A stretch of DNA of 64,000 bases from Cornus controversa (GCA_026545225.1 CM048845.1:31432001-31496000), one strand, 5' to 3'. Counted from the stretch's first letter, positions 22,502-34,795 are shown. Notes: generated from the letters alone by a model not told the origin. Numbers and translations are program-made.

Positions 22502-23672
22502 ATGGAATCAGCTAGTAAGAAAGGGAAATCGACTAGATATTTTGTATAGAATATCACGATGGATCATGTATTGTCCACTACAATTGATGACTTGGGATAA
22601 AAATTATGGAATTATAAGTGAGATGCTCCATAAGTCAGGTTTTTCATGGGATTACACGAGAGGCACGATACTTGTTAGTGAAGAAGTAGTTTAGAATGCT
22701 TATGCGAAGGTGAAATATATTTTGCTTTCATATTTATATACATATGTAAATCATAATTTTTTCGATGCATTGTAACACATGGTATGATATTGTCTACTTT
22801 GGGCCTAAGCCCGCACGTTTTCGATTTTATTTTTTGATTTTGTTCTTCGGTTTTACCTTTTGAAGAGAACACACTACATATAAGCATGGCAATCCACCCT
22901 GCAGGTGATTACAATCCATTCCGACTGGGTTCAGGATATGATACTAACTGTAATACCCCGCTCCAACACATGGTCCATATAAGCATGACAATCCACCCCG
23001 CGGGTGATTATAATCCATTCCGGCTCGGTTCAGGATATGATACCAACTATAATACCCCACTCTAACACATGGTATGATATTATCCGCTTTGGGCCTAAGC
23101 CCGCATGATTTTATTCTTGAATTTTACCCTAAAAGGCCTCATACCATTTGAAGAGAACACATTACATATAAGCATATCCCCTTCTCCACACCCAGGGGAC
23201 GTGGGATTGAGCAATCCTGACATGCCCCGACAATCCACCTCGCGGGTGATTACATGCATTCTAATTATTTTATCGTAGGAACATCCCGAATTAATACCAT
23301 ATTGGAGAAAGATTTCATTGAAAAATTGGGATGATATATGTTTATTTTGAAGCTCTCAGGCAAATGGAAACCAAGGAAGAGTCTAATAAATTGGAATAGA
23401 CTTCGACGACGATTGGTTCCCATAATGGGGTAAATGATGATGCCACTAATGTTTTGGAATACTAACGTGGAAGATCCAATACCTCATCTTCGTGGGGCTT
23501 GCACTCTCGGAAAAGAAAACAACGAAGTTCAGATGCATTAGGATCGGCTTTGAGGCCTGTAGTTGAGTCACTTGATAAATTTTTATATTTTGAACCCCCA
23601 AAGGTGACTGCCAAGATGGTGTTAAGGTCCAAGGCTTGGACCAAACACAACTCTTCAGGCTCGTCGATTTAA
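22502..23672 (+). pseudogene. Myb/SANT-like domain protein, interrupted by TRIM
   Basis: From the ATG at 22502 the frame reads MESASKKGKSTRYFV, then pieces matching the Myb/SANT-like (Myb_DNA-bind_3) pattern: TMDHVL, then KNYGIISEMLHKSGFSWDYT, with stop codons between. After a TRIM array (22771-23254) the sequence resumes near 23,300 with a NWDDICLF motif, a basic SRKRKQRSSDALGSALRPVV segment and a stop at 23670. This family includes L10-interacting MYB-like proteins and ORF1 products of PIF/Harbinger transposons, which bind DNA in the nucleus. In-frame stops and the insertion make it non-functional. Host gene or transposon ORF1 cannot be separated here. Confidence 0.65.
22771..23254 (-). mobile_element. 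TRIM array, three LTR units, 5-bp TSD
   Basis: In plus coordinates: LTR 22771-22913, internal 22914-22948, LTR 22949-23012, internal 23013-23047, LTR 23048-23254. The flanks TGCAT at 22766-22770 and 23255-23259 are a perfect target duplication for the whole array. Both internal regions are only 35 bp and consist of a PBS-like GTTGGTATCAT plus about 24 bp. This subfamily's LTR begins TGTAATCACCCGCGGGG, unlike the TGTAGTAACCC copies. It lies antisense within the Myb/SANT-like pseudogene. The LTR units are unequal and diverged. Confidence 0.9.
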
Positions 23673-24665
23673 TGATCTATGATCCAAAAGAGTTTGAAGG
23701 CCTTCTCCACCTTTCCAGATGATATGAAGAAACCTTATATTTTGATGTATTTGAACCAATGAGTAGTTTACATGTTTTTTTTCTTAGGCTGTAATTTTTC
23801 AAATGAAATATTTCCAGTTGAATTTCATTTTTCAAATGAAATCTTTGCTAGGCTCTAATAGTCAGTTGAATTCCCAGTCTTTGCAGCTACTTGGAACTGA
23901 AAGGTCAGTACCTCAAATTTTGGCTTGTGAGAAGTTCTATTTTGTTCTACTCTTGCTTTCAAGGGTGGGAAGACAGTTGCTTAGAGAAAAACCATCTTGG
24001 TTATTTCTTGTTTTCTCTAATAGGGACTCAAGGGTCTGCTCTTTTTGTGTTTATTTTCTTTATGGAAAGCATGATGGTCCAACAGGCTTGCAGTGGAGGA
24101 AAGAACTAGAAGGGTTTTTTCTTTTTTAGAAAGATTATAATGTTAAGAAGATGCACATATATATGGTTCTTTATTCAACTAGGGTCTTTTGAGATTTTCA
24201 ATTAATTTATTTGTTCAAATTTTTTAAATGAGTTCCAATTAAGCTTAGCTCTGTCTATGGCATGCATTTCGGGCGGAATGTGATTTTTTTTATGTCAGAT
24301 GTGTGTGTCTGACTATTCTAGAGTTTGTTCTACCATAATTTATATAATATATATATACACACACATGTACATATATACATTTATATGTGATTTATTTATT
24401 CAAGATGTGAGACCAAGAGAACAGAAAAAGTGAGAACAGATACTTTCATATTGCTAGGAATGTGAATAAGTACGGGCAAAAGTCAAGAAACTCCTTCGTT
24501 AGCACCAACCTAAACCTTTAACTTTCCTTCCAAGTATTTAACTTTTTTTTTTCTTTTCTTGTCTGGAAATCTCAAAATGCCCTTTAAGATGTTTGAAATG
24601 ACTGAAATACCCTTCTTTGACATAATTTTTATGAACAATTTTACCCTTTCCTCAATCCCTGCCAT
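23673..24665. other. Unassigned downstream DNA
   Basis: Two overlapping plus-strand frames (23803-24129 and 23891-24109) have no recognised motif. The sequence could be a decayed 3' region of the preceding locus. A TA/CA-rich microsatellite lies near 24,340-24,375. Confidence 0.3.
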
Positions 24666-25025
24666 TAGGAGTGGCAAAATTGTAAATTCATACGTTTGGT
24701 AAACGGGTCGACACAAACACGACACGCGAAAATTGTAATATTCATATATTATAATTTTATTCAAGCTTATATATGTTGCAATTGTTTATAATCTATGTAA
24801 TGATGAGATTGTTATAATGTCTTCTCAGTTGTTGAATCGCATTAGTATGTTTTAGGTTTATATATAGATATAGAAAAAAATTTAGGGGTAGAGAAACTCA
24901 TATCATATAAGTAAAACAGGTTAAAAAAATTATTAAACGAGTTGTGTCATTATAAGATATATTTATTAAACGGATTACATGGATAAACACGTAACACATT
25001 TAATAAACGGGATGGATTAGTATTG
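24666..25025. mobile_element. hAT-like MITE remnant
   Basis: The left end TAGGAGTGGCAAAATTG followed by AAACGGGTCGACACAAACACG resembles the common TAGGGGTGGCAA...ACGGGTCGTGT hAT-type MITE of plants. Further AAACGGG motifs occur near the right side. The right terminus and target duplication are not clear, so the copy is probably truncated. Confidence 0.45.
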
Positions 25026-26770
25026 AGAATTTCTAACAAATTATTAAACTACCTGACATCTCATTTTGATCCTCATTCACACAAAACCTTTCTCCCACAA
25101 TTCTCTCTCTCTCTCTCACTCACTACAAACAAAGTAGAACCTCCCACTTTCAAAGTGTTTCACTTGTATTGTTTTCCTAGTGTATTTACTGTTATTGAAG
25201 CCAATTAATACAATAATCTCACTCTACTCCAGTTTGATAACTAGCTAATCAAGAAATTGAGCACGTGTTCATTGTTTTTCCTTTTTCTTTTCCTTATTTT
25301 TTTTATTGGGGGATGCATGAACAAAATTGCATATATTTCATACTATTTTCCCCTTTCCACGTCAACCATGGGAGCATATGAGAGTTCTGAACCCATATGT
25401 TTAAGAACAACATCAAGTTTTCAACGCTCAAAAATCAAACATCGTCATACAAACCTCCTGCATCAAACATGAAATAGTTTCTAGAACAATAAAACAAAGA
25501 TAAATGGAAAACAACTAAATCAATTATCCCTTTGATTTATTCTGATCAATTACAAACAATTGTGAGTTAAACTTAAAAAGCAGAATTTGAATTATACCAT
25601 TCATGTGCATAAAAATGAAATTTTTTCTCCCAAATACTTTTACAAAGACCATCCATGTTTGAAGCATAGTTAACTTACAGAAACTGGCAATTGAAAGGCC
25701 AAATTTATACAAAACAAGAAATTGTATAAATAGGTATGGCATAAAATCTATATACCCAATTTGAGTAAAAAGGTTAACAATACCAAAACAATAAGGAAGA
25801 AGACAACCGAAAAAGGAAAAAATTGAAACCGACCTTTTATGAACCTAAAATAAGGAGACCAATGAAGTAATGCAAGAAGCAAATAAATTTCTATAGAGAA
25901 GCCAAGATTCCTCTTGGAGGCTCCATAAGTCCACCACCCAAACCCAAATCTACCGAAATCAGTACAAACCCATCTCAGAACCACATCAAATCTTTGCAAT
26001 CCAATCTAAGAACTCGAACAAAATCTGAACTTTTCTCTCTCTCAACCTTCTTCTGGTACCAAAAAGCATAAAAAATAGAGGAACAGTAGTGGGCCTTTTT
26101 CGTTGTGCAAAAAGAAAATTTTGTTAATAATTTTTGCATATTGTCTAGCTAAGAGATCTAAGAGTGGTGAGTTGTGGAGTGCTCTCTCTTTCTTCACCAC
26201 GGCCGTCGTGATTGCTTCATCAACTGTACATTTTCATACACACATATTTTATTTATTTCAAATTCAGATGTTGTTTGTATTTTTTTTCTTAATTTGTTTT
26301 CATAATTTTTCTTTTTGCATAAAGACAAAAATCATGTGTTGTTTTGGATAAAGGTGAGAAGGGTAATTTTGTTCATAATCAGATTTTTTCAATTAAAAAA
26401 TAAGAAATTATACATTGATATAATTGTTATTACACCAATTTGAATTTGGGTATCTGACAACACTGACTAGTGTTATTTTTAAAAACATAGAAGAAATCTC
26501 TGTTATTTAACATTTTTACAAAAAGATCAGTGTAATTTACTCAATTATATATATATATATATTCCATTAACCATGGTTACATATGAGCTACGACTCAACG
26601 AGCCATACATATACCATAATTGACAATATTAATCACTGACCGTGAATCCATTCAAAAGTAACATTTTCAAACTAGTGGTCCACCACAAGCAGTAAACCTT
26701 GCCAAAGAGCTAAAGCCTCCCGCCATAGAGATAAAGTTACAAATTACAATTAAATTCTAAATTTGATAAT

Positions 26771-26803
<33 letters not shown>

Positions 26804-27086
26804 CATACTCACATACATATTTATTTATATAAAATTTAATTAATTTTTAATTTAAATTCCAAATGAATAATTTATCGGAACTAAAAAATTGGAATTGTAA
26901 TTCAATTTCATATTAATTCCAAAGTCAGTCCAAACAGTGAATTTAGAATTGAATTCGTAGAATTTCAATTCAATTCTAATTTCGTGTAACCAAACGTGTC
27001 TAAAATCTATTTTTAGAAATGGAATTAAGGATCCTGTTATTCATGCTATTATGCTTTTCATTGTTTAAAAAAACTCCATGATATAT
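25026..27086. other. Unassigned AT-rich DNA
   Basis: No supported gene. There is a CT microsatellite near 25,105, and TA repeats near 26,546-26,560 and 26,777-26,802. The end of the stretch (GTAACCAAACGTGTCT, ~26,986-27,001) looks like a MITE terminus, but no partner was found. Short hydrophobic frames (for example 26103-26351) lack motifs. Confidence 0.3.
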
Positions 27087-27934
27087 AGAAAATGTGCAAA
27101 AAAAAACACCTCTATTATGTGTTATGTGCATATAAATCACTATAATTTCAAATTTTGGAGCAAATTGTTCCTGTTACATATGATGATGTCAGAATTTTTT
27201 GAAAAATCCAAAAGTACTATTTTTGTTATTTCACTTTTTTACCTTTTTTAAAGGGCAAAGTGCAAAAAACACACTCATTGTGTACCAAATGTGCAACCCC
27301 CCCCCCCCACCCACCCCCACCCCCTTGCGTTGCAAAAAAAACCCGTCACTGTTTACAAAATGTGCAAATAAGAACATTTTGTCAATTTAACAATTAAATT
27401 GTCTAAAATACCCTTACACTCTAATGTCATGTTTGGATTTCAAAAAATGGCTCATCTAAATATTAATTTTTTATTTATTTAAAAAATGTGTGAATACTCC
27501 CTTATTTTCACTCGTCGAGCCCATCTGAAATAATAAAATAATTAAAATATATTTTTAGTTAACATAAAAATAAAACATGCATCCAAACATTGCACAACAG
27601 TTTTAAAGGCTGTGAAGGGTATTTTGGTCATTTAAAATTTTGATGGAGGGGGCAAATTGTAAAAATGTAAAGGGGTTATATGCACATAATAAACTGTAAG
27701 GCAGTTTTCTGCACATTTTGTATATAACGGAATGTTTTTTTGCACTTTACCCTTTTTTAACTAAAAAAAAGTCATAAAGTAAGGGTACTTCAGTCATTTC
27801 ATTGTTCAATTTCTCTCATATTGAAAATTTGTCCCTTTTTGCACAAACTGAAAAATGTAAGGGGGGTTTTGTGCACAACAGGGGGTATTTGTACATTTTT
27901 CATAAAGCAGAGTTTTTTTCTTGCACTTTACCCT
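27087..27934. mobile_element. Outer MITE of a nested pair
   Basis: The right end, read inward, is AGGGTAAAGTGCAAGAAAAA. The left end is AGAAAATGTGCAAAAAAAAA, a more diverged match. Interior text near both ends shares 'cacc...tgtgcac' motifs. A second element of the same family (27252-27753) sits inside it. No coding capacity. Confidence 0.45.
27252..27753. mobile_element. Inner MITE with AGGGYAAAGTGCAAAAAA termini
   Basis: The termini are AGGGCAAAGTGCAAAAAA and, from the right, AGGGTAAAGTGCAAAAAA. The flanks TTTTTAA at 27245-27251 and 27754-27760 match, though low complexity limits their value. C and G runs (near 27,298-27,325) occur inside. The superfamily is undetermined. Confidence 0.6.
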
Positions 27935-28350
27935 TAATTTAATTATGTCTATAAGGATTAATGTTACTAAAATTCAAACACCCAACACGCTACTAATTAC
28001 TCTCTTTCTCTTCCTTATATTTATGTAAACATCAAACCTCTTTTAATTCTCTTGTGCCTCTAATGTCATTTTTATCTCTCTTCTCTGACTCATTCCTCTT
28101 GAAGGTGAGGTGAGGCGAGGCTGGTCTAGGGCAGGCTGAAGGCCAAGGGGTCAGCCTGCGTAAAACCCAAACTCCTCATAAACCCATTGCTTCTCAACCC
28201 ATATAGTGCCATACGGTGAGAGTTGCTTGGTTGTTCAAAATTTTAAAACCTTACCAAGAAATAGAAAGTTACAAAAAAAATACTAAAGTAAATGAAGAAC
28301 TAATAAAATAAAGAAAGATCTGTGTATACAATGAATGGCAGAGAGACACT
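27935..28350. other. Unassigned spacer between MITE clusters
   Basis: No gene or known repeat seen; a GC-richer patch (28,100-28,170) carries GGTGAGGTGAGGCGAGGC. Confidence 0.3.
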
Positions 28351-28351
28351 T

Positions 28352-29458
28352 GGCATAGTTTGGATTGAAGGATTTGGAAGGATAAAGAGATAAAAGAAAT
28401 GAGAGGATAGTGTATTTTGTGTTTGAATACTTTAAATGAAGAAAAATGAGAGAATTGAGAGGGATTTGGAGAGATAGTTATCCCTCCTAATCCCTTAGGG
28501 CTAGTTTGGTACGCAGGAATGAAATGAAATGGAATGGGAATGGAATGAAGCTATGAATGGAATGACCATTCTCATTCCAATGATTGACTGGGGATAGAGA
28601 ATGATGTAGAAATGAAATGGTAATACCTTCCAACATGTTATACTTTTCCATAAAACATAATCAATTTTTAAAATGGGACATTTGGCCAACTTTAATTTAA
28701 TTATCATGTAAAAAAAAATTTAATTACCCATTCAATTAAAACTTTCTAAATCAAGATATAATTCATGACATGTATATATATATATAGGCGTGTGGTAAGT
28801 ATATAACATACATATTATATATAGAGAGAAATTAACGCTAACTACCTATTATATATATATATTCTGGAGTGAGTTGTAAAATAGGGAGAGAAATTAATGA
28901 AGAGAGAGAGAGAATGATTTTAATAAGAAATGAGAATGGAATGACCATTCCATAGCTCAAGAAGAGGAATAGTTTTGCTGGAATGGGCATTCAAAAGGAA
29001 TGACTAGGAATGGACATTCCATTTCTAATGTAGCACAACAAATAACAGAAAGAAAATCAAATGTGGAATGACCATTCCATTCCACCTCTATTCCTGTGTA
29101 CCAAACTAGCCTTTATATCATATCCTCCCAAAAATAAGAAGATTGGGAGGGAAAAGATAGTGAGTTAAGTAGTATTTTCGTAATTCCAAAACTACCCTCA
29201 ACAATTAAAAAGAGAAAATTGTTATTCCACCCATGTCTCATTAAATATAAAAGGGTATAATAGTAATTTAATTGTTATCTTTTCTTTTCTTTTCTTTTTC
29301 CTATCTTATACAATCAAGGATATTATCATTTCTTTTCTTCTCTCTCATGTTTATTCAAACATAAAAAAAGAAGTCATTGATATCATCTTATTTCATTTCA
29401 TTTCTTTTCTCTCATAACTAAATTATTATTTTGTTTCTTTTCTCTGTCCAAACGAGCC
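28352..29458. mobile_element. Outer MITE of a nested pair
   Basis: The left end GGCATAGTTTGGATTG and the right end (read inward) GGCTCGTTTGGACAG form imperfect inverted repeats. Both flanks of the inner element show the same GGATTTGGAGAG/CTCCCAA-type text, consistent with one split unit. No clear target duplication and no coding sequence. Confidence 0.45.
28498..29112. mobile_element. Tourist-like (PIF/Harbinger) MITE
   Basis: The 615-bp element has nearly perfect inverted ends (GGCTAGTTTGGTACGCAGGAATG on the left, GGCTAGTTTGGTACACAGGAATG from the right). TTA flanks at 28495-28497 and 29113-29115 fit the 3-bp PIF/Harbinger target duplication. The interior has many GGAATG/CATTCC repeats. Inserted in another MITE. 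Confidence 0.75.
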
Positions 29459-29698
29459 TAACTTCCATAGTACCAGGCAAAATCCATGACCTTCAAAATA
29501 TTATATATTTTGCAACAAGATGCCGCTACTAAAATGGAAGTATGCAAGTGCCATAACATCAGCATCCACCAAGATGAAGCAAACACACTGTCAATAAACT
29601 GAATGAATTTAAGAGGCATGTCCTAGTCATGGTGGTATCTCAAAAAATCAAGATAACAATAAACAACTGACTGAATTTTGTGAATTTCCCAAAATTAA
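29459..29698. other. Unassigned spacer
   Basis: About 240 bp with no recognised feature, ending in the TTA/TAA that borders the next element. Confidence 0.3.
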
Positions 29699-30370
29699 GG
29701 CCTTGCTTGGTTTGTAACTCGCAAAATTGTTTTCAAAGAACAAAAACTCAAAAATCTGCTTGGTTGTATCTATTGAAAATAATTTTACTGAACTAAGAAA
29801 ATAAACAATATTACACATCACTCTTATATTTATTTATTTTTAAGATGTTAACTACTAATGCAATAAATTTTATTTTTCCTAAGTTTACTAATGCAATATT
29901 TATTAATAGGTGTTACTTGTTAGCTATTATTCTTAACTTAATAAATATTGCACAAATACAACATCACAAGTATAAATAAAACATAAGAAATACATGACTT
30001 AGTTTAATTTAAATAGAGTTATTTCAAGTGTCATACGCACTTTTAGTTCTACAATCATTAAGTTTAGTTATACATACCAAAACAAAATATTAAATAATTA
30101 AAGAGACAAAGCTTCATCTATCATTGCCTGCAAATGATGCCATGTGGAATTCGTTATGTGATTTTTATAGGCTGCCATCTGTATCACACCATCATTAGAT
30201 AAGTCGAGACGATTCAATATACCATATCCACTACTATTACCATTCCCCCCATCAACGACATTAACATCTTCTTCTCCAAACTGCATAAAAAAACTATCAT
30301 CTAATACATTTTGATGAATGAAATTGTGAATCGTACAATAAGCGGTTACTATGAGTCGTTGTCCAATCAA
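29699..30370 (-). mobile_element. PIF/Harbinger element remnant with transposase C-terminus
   Basis: The 3' end shows GGCCTTGCTTGGTTTGTAAC after TTA/TAA, typical of PIF/Harbinger termini. Minus-strand coding from about 30,370 to 30,098 resembles the C-terminal part of the DDE transposase: TAYCTIHNFI, then a FGEED acidic stretch and MAAYKNHITNSTWHHL (family pattern MA..RD.IA..MW). The rest of the transposase and the other terminus are missing. It abuts gypsy protease-region sequence, and one open frame (30098-30805) happens to cross the border. Confidence 0.65.
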
Positions 30371-33100
30371 CTTATAAGAAGGAGGAAGAGACTCGATTAG
30401 AGCCTTCCATTTTGGAAATTTATTTACCATGGTGACATCAAGTATTGCATTTACATCTTGAATTGATTGCACGATGTCACAATTGTTACAATTGAAGTGA
30501 CTTAGGCACGCCTTTAAAGGGTCTTTGGCTAAGATGTGAGGGAGCATTTCTTCAATAAGCTCATCCACAACATCTACCCAAAAGCAATAGCTTTCATCAT
30601 TAGAAGTGTGGTGGGATGCAATGAAGATGTTCAACCTTACCTTTATATTCCTAAATGAGATGTCCATCACCCCAGTATGAAAATTAACACAAGCTTTAGT
30701 CACAACCAAGAAGGGATGACCTAGAATGATCAGAATACATCGAGTAGGGTTTTGCATGGATTCCGTATCAAGGATTATGAAGTCCATTAGAAAATAGAAT
30801 GTCAACTTGAATGATTACATCTTCAATGATGCTACATGGCTGCTTTACCGAGCGATCGGCAAGTTACAACACTACCATGGTTGGCTTAAGTTCCTTTAGC
30901 CCTAATTGCTTGTAAACTGAATAAGGAAGTAAGTTAACATTAGCTCCCAAATCAAGGAGAGCCCTCTCGAATTCCTTGTCATCGATGATACAAGACATTA
31001 TTGGGGCACCTAGATCTTTGAATTTAAGAGGGGTGTTACGTTAAAAGATGGAATTCACCTGCTCGGTTTGAAGGAATTTCTTAGGAACTTGATTCCATGA
31101 TTTACGTTTTTGCGTACATAAGTCCTTTAAAAATTTAGCACATGGGAGGATTTGCCTTATAGCATCAAGGAGAGGAAGATTAATTTTTACTTGATTGAAA
31201 ATTTTCTTGATATCTGAATGAAGTTTCTTGATTTGGAGTAGATGATAATTGGACTTCAGTTGCCTTTCCTTTATCTTTTGATGAATTTGGATGTTTGGAA
31301 GAAACATTTGGATTTGGAATTGAGTTGTAATTGATTGAGCTTGTTCTTGATGCATATTCAAGGAAGAAGAAGAAGGCTCATCAACTATGTGTATTCCTTT
31401 AGGTTTTACCACCAGTTGGCTTGGTAATCTCCCATCCTCTCTTCTATTCAATGTATTTGCTAGTTGTCCCATTTGGGATTCTAGATTTGAAATAGATTGA
31501 GAGTAGGAATGCAACAATTGAGTATTGGACTCAAGGTTACCTAAAGCCGCTAAAACCTTGTCCTCAAATTTTAGATTTCGGGGAGGAGGTGGTGGAGTGG
31601 TGTAGAAACTTGAATTTGGTTGATATGGTCTAGGTTGGAATTGAGATGGACCTTGTTGTCCTTGAGGTGCCTGAGGTCTTTGATTTTGATAATGACCTTG
31701 GTTTCTATATTGAAAATTGGTTTGATCTCTCCAACCCGGATTTTAAGAGTTTTGATAAGAATTTTGGCCCAGCCTAGAATAGAGTGCATTTACATGCTCT
31801 TGAGTAAATTCGGGGTATTTTCCTACCTGAGGACAATCCCTAATATAATGAGAGGGACTAGAGAAGAAGGAACACACATCATGTGTAGGAGTAGGAATGG
31901 AACTCGGAGGAGTAGGAGAAGGAGAAGAAGTCCCCGCCAATATAACTTGGTCTAGTTTTTTAGATAGAGCATCTATTTTCATTTCAATTGCGTGTTCCTT
32001 ACACAATTCAAAGATACTCTCAGTTTTGGCATTGAAGGGAGCAAGATTTTTACCCTTCCTTTCAATTGAAGAACGTTGAGATGAATTTTCACTCAAGTTC
32101 TCGAAAAGAGTCCACACCTCATCGAGACTTTTAAGAAAGAACGTACCCCCACAACTAGCATCTACCATTTACTTATGGGCTAACCTAGACCGTCATAGAA
32201 ACCTTGTACCAATTGTCTTTTAAGAATAGCATAGTGTGGGAATCATTGCAAAAGGTCTTTCATTATCTCCCACATTTCATGGAAGACTTCTACATCCCAT
32301 TGAGAAAAACAAATGATGGCTTTCTGCACATCACTAGTCTTTCCCATTGAAAAGTATTTCTTTAGAAACTCCTATTGCATTTCTACCTAAGAGTTAATAG
32401 AATGAGATTTTAAGGAATTGAACCATTGTTTGGCTTTATCCTTAATTGAGAAGGAAAAAAGATGAAACCTTAGGTCATCTTCCATGAAGTATGTTCAACC
32501 GGAGGTTGAACATACTTCCAAGGGTCTTCATTAGGTAGCCCATGGAAATAATTAAGAAGACTAATGGTGGAGGATTTGATTCAAAGTGATTTGTTGCCAC
32601 ATTTGGGAAACGAATACACGATGGTGATGCATAGGTAGTTGGAACATAGAAATCCCTAAGAACCTCCACACCCAGTGGGGTGGTGGTCAAAGTATTGGAT
32701 TTTGCTGTGCATGTGTATTATTATTATGTGCCATGTTTTCTCTCCTAGTTTCTCTAAACAATATAAGGTCCCTAGGAATGCCGTTATGTTGTCTAAGAGT
32801 TCGTTTAAGTTCAAGATCACAAGGCAATAAGGGTAATGATATGGATCTCCTACCTTACATATAAAAGTTACACACCTAAATTATATGCAAAAATAGAATT
32901 TAAATAATTAAGTGCAAAAATTGGATACTATACTCGCAAAAAATCTAAGCTCAAGTCCCGAAGCCTTAAATGAGTGATAAATACCTAAAATTTAGCACTA
33001 AATAAGTAAGAACAAAATACTTACAATTAAAGGATTTAAAGAATGAGTAGGTTAAAAATAAAACTAGACTCAAGCTTATGATTTTAGTAATTAAACCATA

Positions 33101-33119
33101 GTCCCCGGCAATGGCGCCA
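33101..33119 (-). other. Primer-binding site, tRNA-Asp type
   Basis: The minus strand reads TGGCGCCATTGCCGGGGAC, the Athila/Tat-type PBS, 8 bases inside the LTR end. Confidence 0.8.
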
Positions 33120-33127
33120 AAAATTGA

Positions 33128-34054
33128 TGTGAAGACTTTTTGTGTTTTGGCAATCAAAGTAAACTTTACCACTCGCAATATAACGAATCCTTGGTACGAT
33201 AGGGCTCTATGTAGAGGGTGTCGATCCTACAGAGACTACGTTAGTTTAAAAGTTATAATCAAAAATTGGTTTCGGATCAATTAGCAAATGATGATTGTTT
33301 GTTTGCTTAAGCTACTTGAATACACATAAATACATAAAAACTCCCCAATTCATTACAAAATTAACATAGTTACTTGGCTAGGGTTTTGCCCAATCCTAGA
33401 GAAGGAGTTAGTTGATCATGATGGTGAGTAGGCACTCCATAGACAGAGATGATTCTAGCTCTATATGGTCTTCAAGGCTTTGTCAAGACCTTCTTTGAAG
33501 CTTTCCCTCTCTAGAACTTTACTTCTCTCTCTAGAACTACAAAAATCCTCTCTATTACAAAAATATGCTCTATATCTAACTATGAGACTAAAATTATGTT
33601 TTTATCTGATTTCAAACCCAAAATACCCCAAAAATCACGTGAAAAGGCTTCTTGGAAATGATTGGTGACAAGTGGCCAAGTAGCTAAAATATCTTTGTTG
33701 ACAGCTGTCTATTGCAGGCATTGGCGATGCATCATAAATAGCATTACGATGCATCTTAATTACAATTACGAAGCATCGTAATTCCTTGTCTTTGAAACAT
33801 GATTTCTTATAGAATTGTAGCTTCGGCTTTCACAGGTACTCTACTAAACCTCATTGTAAGCCTTCAATTAAATGGTCATGAGCTTGGAATGCATTCTTGA
33901 GATGATAGCAGAGTCGGATTAAGCCAGTTTTCATAATAGAACCTGAAATCATAAAGAACACGAAAACACATAAAAACTATACAATATGTGCAACTATGGG
34001 ATCAAAATACATAAGTAAATGTGCAAGAATTCATAACATTCAACGCTTATTACA
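33128..34054 (-). repeat. Athila-type LTR bordered by both PBS and PPT
   Basis: The 927-bp LTR begins TGTAATAAGCG and ends CTTCACA on the minus strand. A PBS lies on its downstream side and a PPT-like TAACTTTGGGGG on its upstream side (34055-34066). It therefore looks like an LTR between two internal regions. Three GATGCATC-type palindromes (centres near 33729, 33751 and 33773) are spaced 22 bp. Confidence 0.65.
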
Positions 34055-34795
34055 CCCCCAAAGTTAGATATTGCTAGTCCCATAGCAATACAAGAGGATT
34101 TAATTTAAAACAACTATCTTACTTCCGTTTTTATGGGAAATGAGGTTGCATTTAGAGAATGCAACAAGCCTGTTAAACCCCTAGACATGTTTAGTGGATG
34201 AGTGAATTCTTATTGGGTTTAACTTGCTTGTTAAACTCACAAAAATATGCAAAAAATGGTTGATTAGCTCAGTCATCAACTAGTAAGGGACGATCGTCCT
34301 AATTTTCATCTAGGCGACGAATACAATAAGTATTAGGGAACTAAATGGACATCAAAATCAAAATGCTTTTAAAATCATGAATTATACAATAGTCCCCACA
34401 TAATGCTCAACTCGATACAAATACAAGTGCTAACCCTAAAATCGTCTTTGAAAAAGTGAATGTACATCATAATGCGCGATTTATTGTTGCAATTTGAGAA
34501 TAAATACAATGCTCATCTTTAAAAGAACATCTTCTTGAAAAAGATTGCAGAAGCATACCATTGAAGCATAAAAAAAATTCAAAAGCTTATTTATAGGTAG
34601 TCTTGCAATGTCTAAATCCCTTAAGCTTTCTAGCAAACTCATATAGTGAGCTTTACGTCAATGACTCCCGAACCGAACAGTTTTAGGGCATTAGGTGAAG
34701 AAACACCCAAAAGGACTTAATGACTCGAGCTTACTAGGCTACGAACTCAAATGGGCCATTTGCCTTGTTATTGCTTAATATTGCACATTTTTTTA
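34055..34795 (-). mobile_element. Gypsy 3' untranslated region upstream of the LTR
   Basis: Non-coding DNA carries the Athila/Tat 3' signature next to the PPT (GACTAGCAATATCTAACTTT on the minus strand, comparable to the usual 'GACAAGCAA...TTTGGGGG' text). It implies a second, upstream internal region of the same family. It is cut at its right by a Sirevirus LTR. Confidence 0.5.

Larger units (their letters stand above)
30371..34054 (-). mobile_element. Athila-type Ty3/gypsy element, 5' half
   Basis: On the minus strand: LTR 34054-33128, PBS 33119-33101, gag region (about 32,700-31,040, including MVDASCGGTFFLKS and an alternative knuckle-like region), then the protease region (about 31,040-30,371) with the Athila-like CGVMDISFRN-type context (here TGVMDISFRN) and LGHPFL. 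RT, RNase H and integrase are absent because the element ends against a Harbinger remnant. Broken, with multiple breaks. A single LTR means age cannot be estimated from LTR pairs. Confidence 0.75.
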
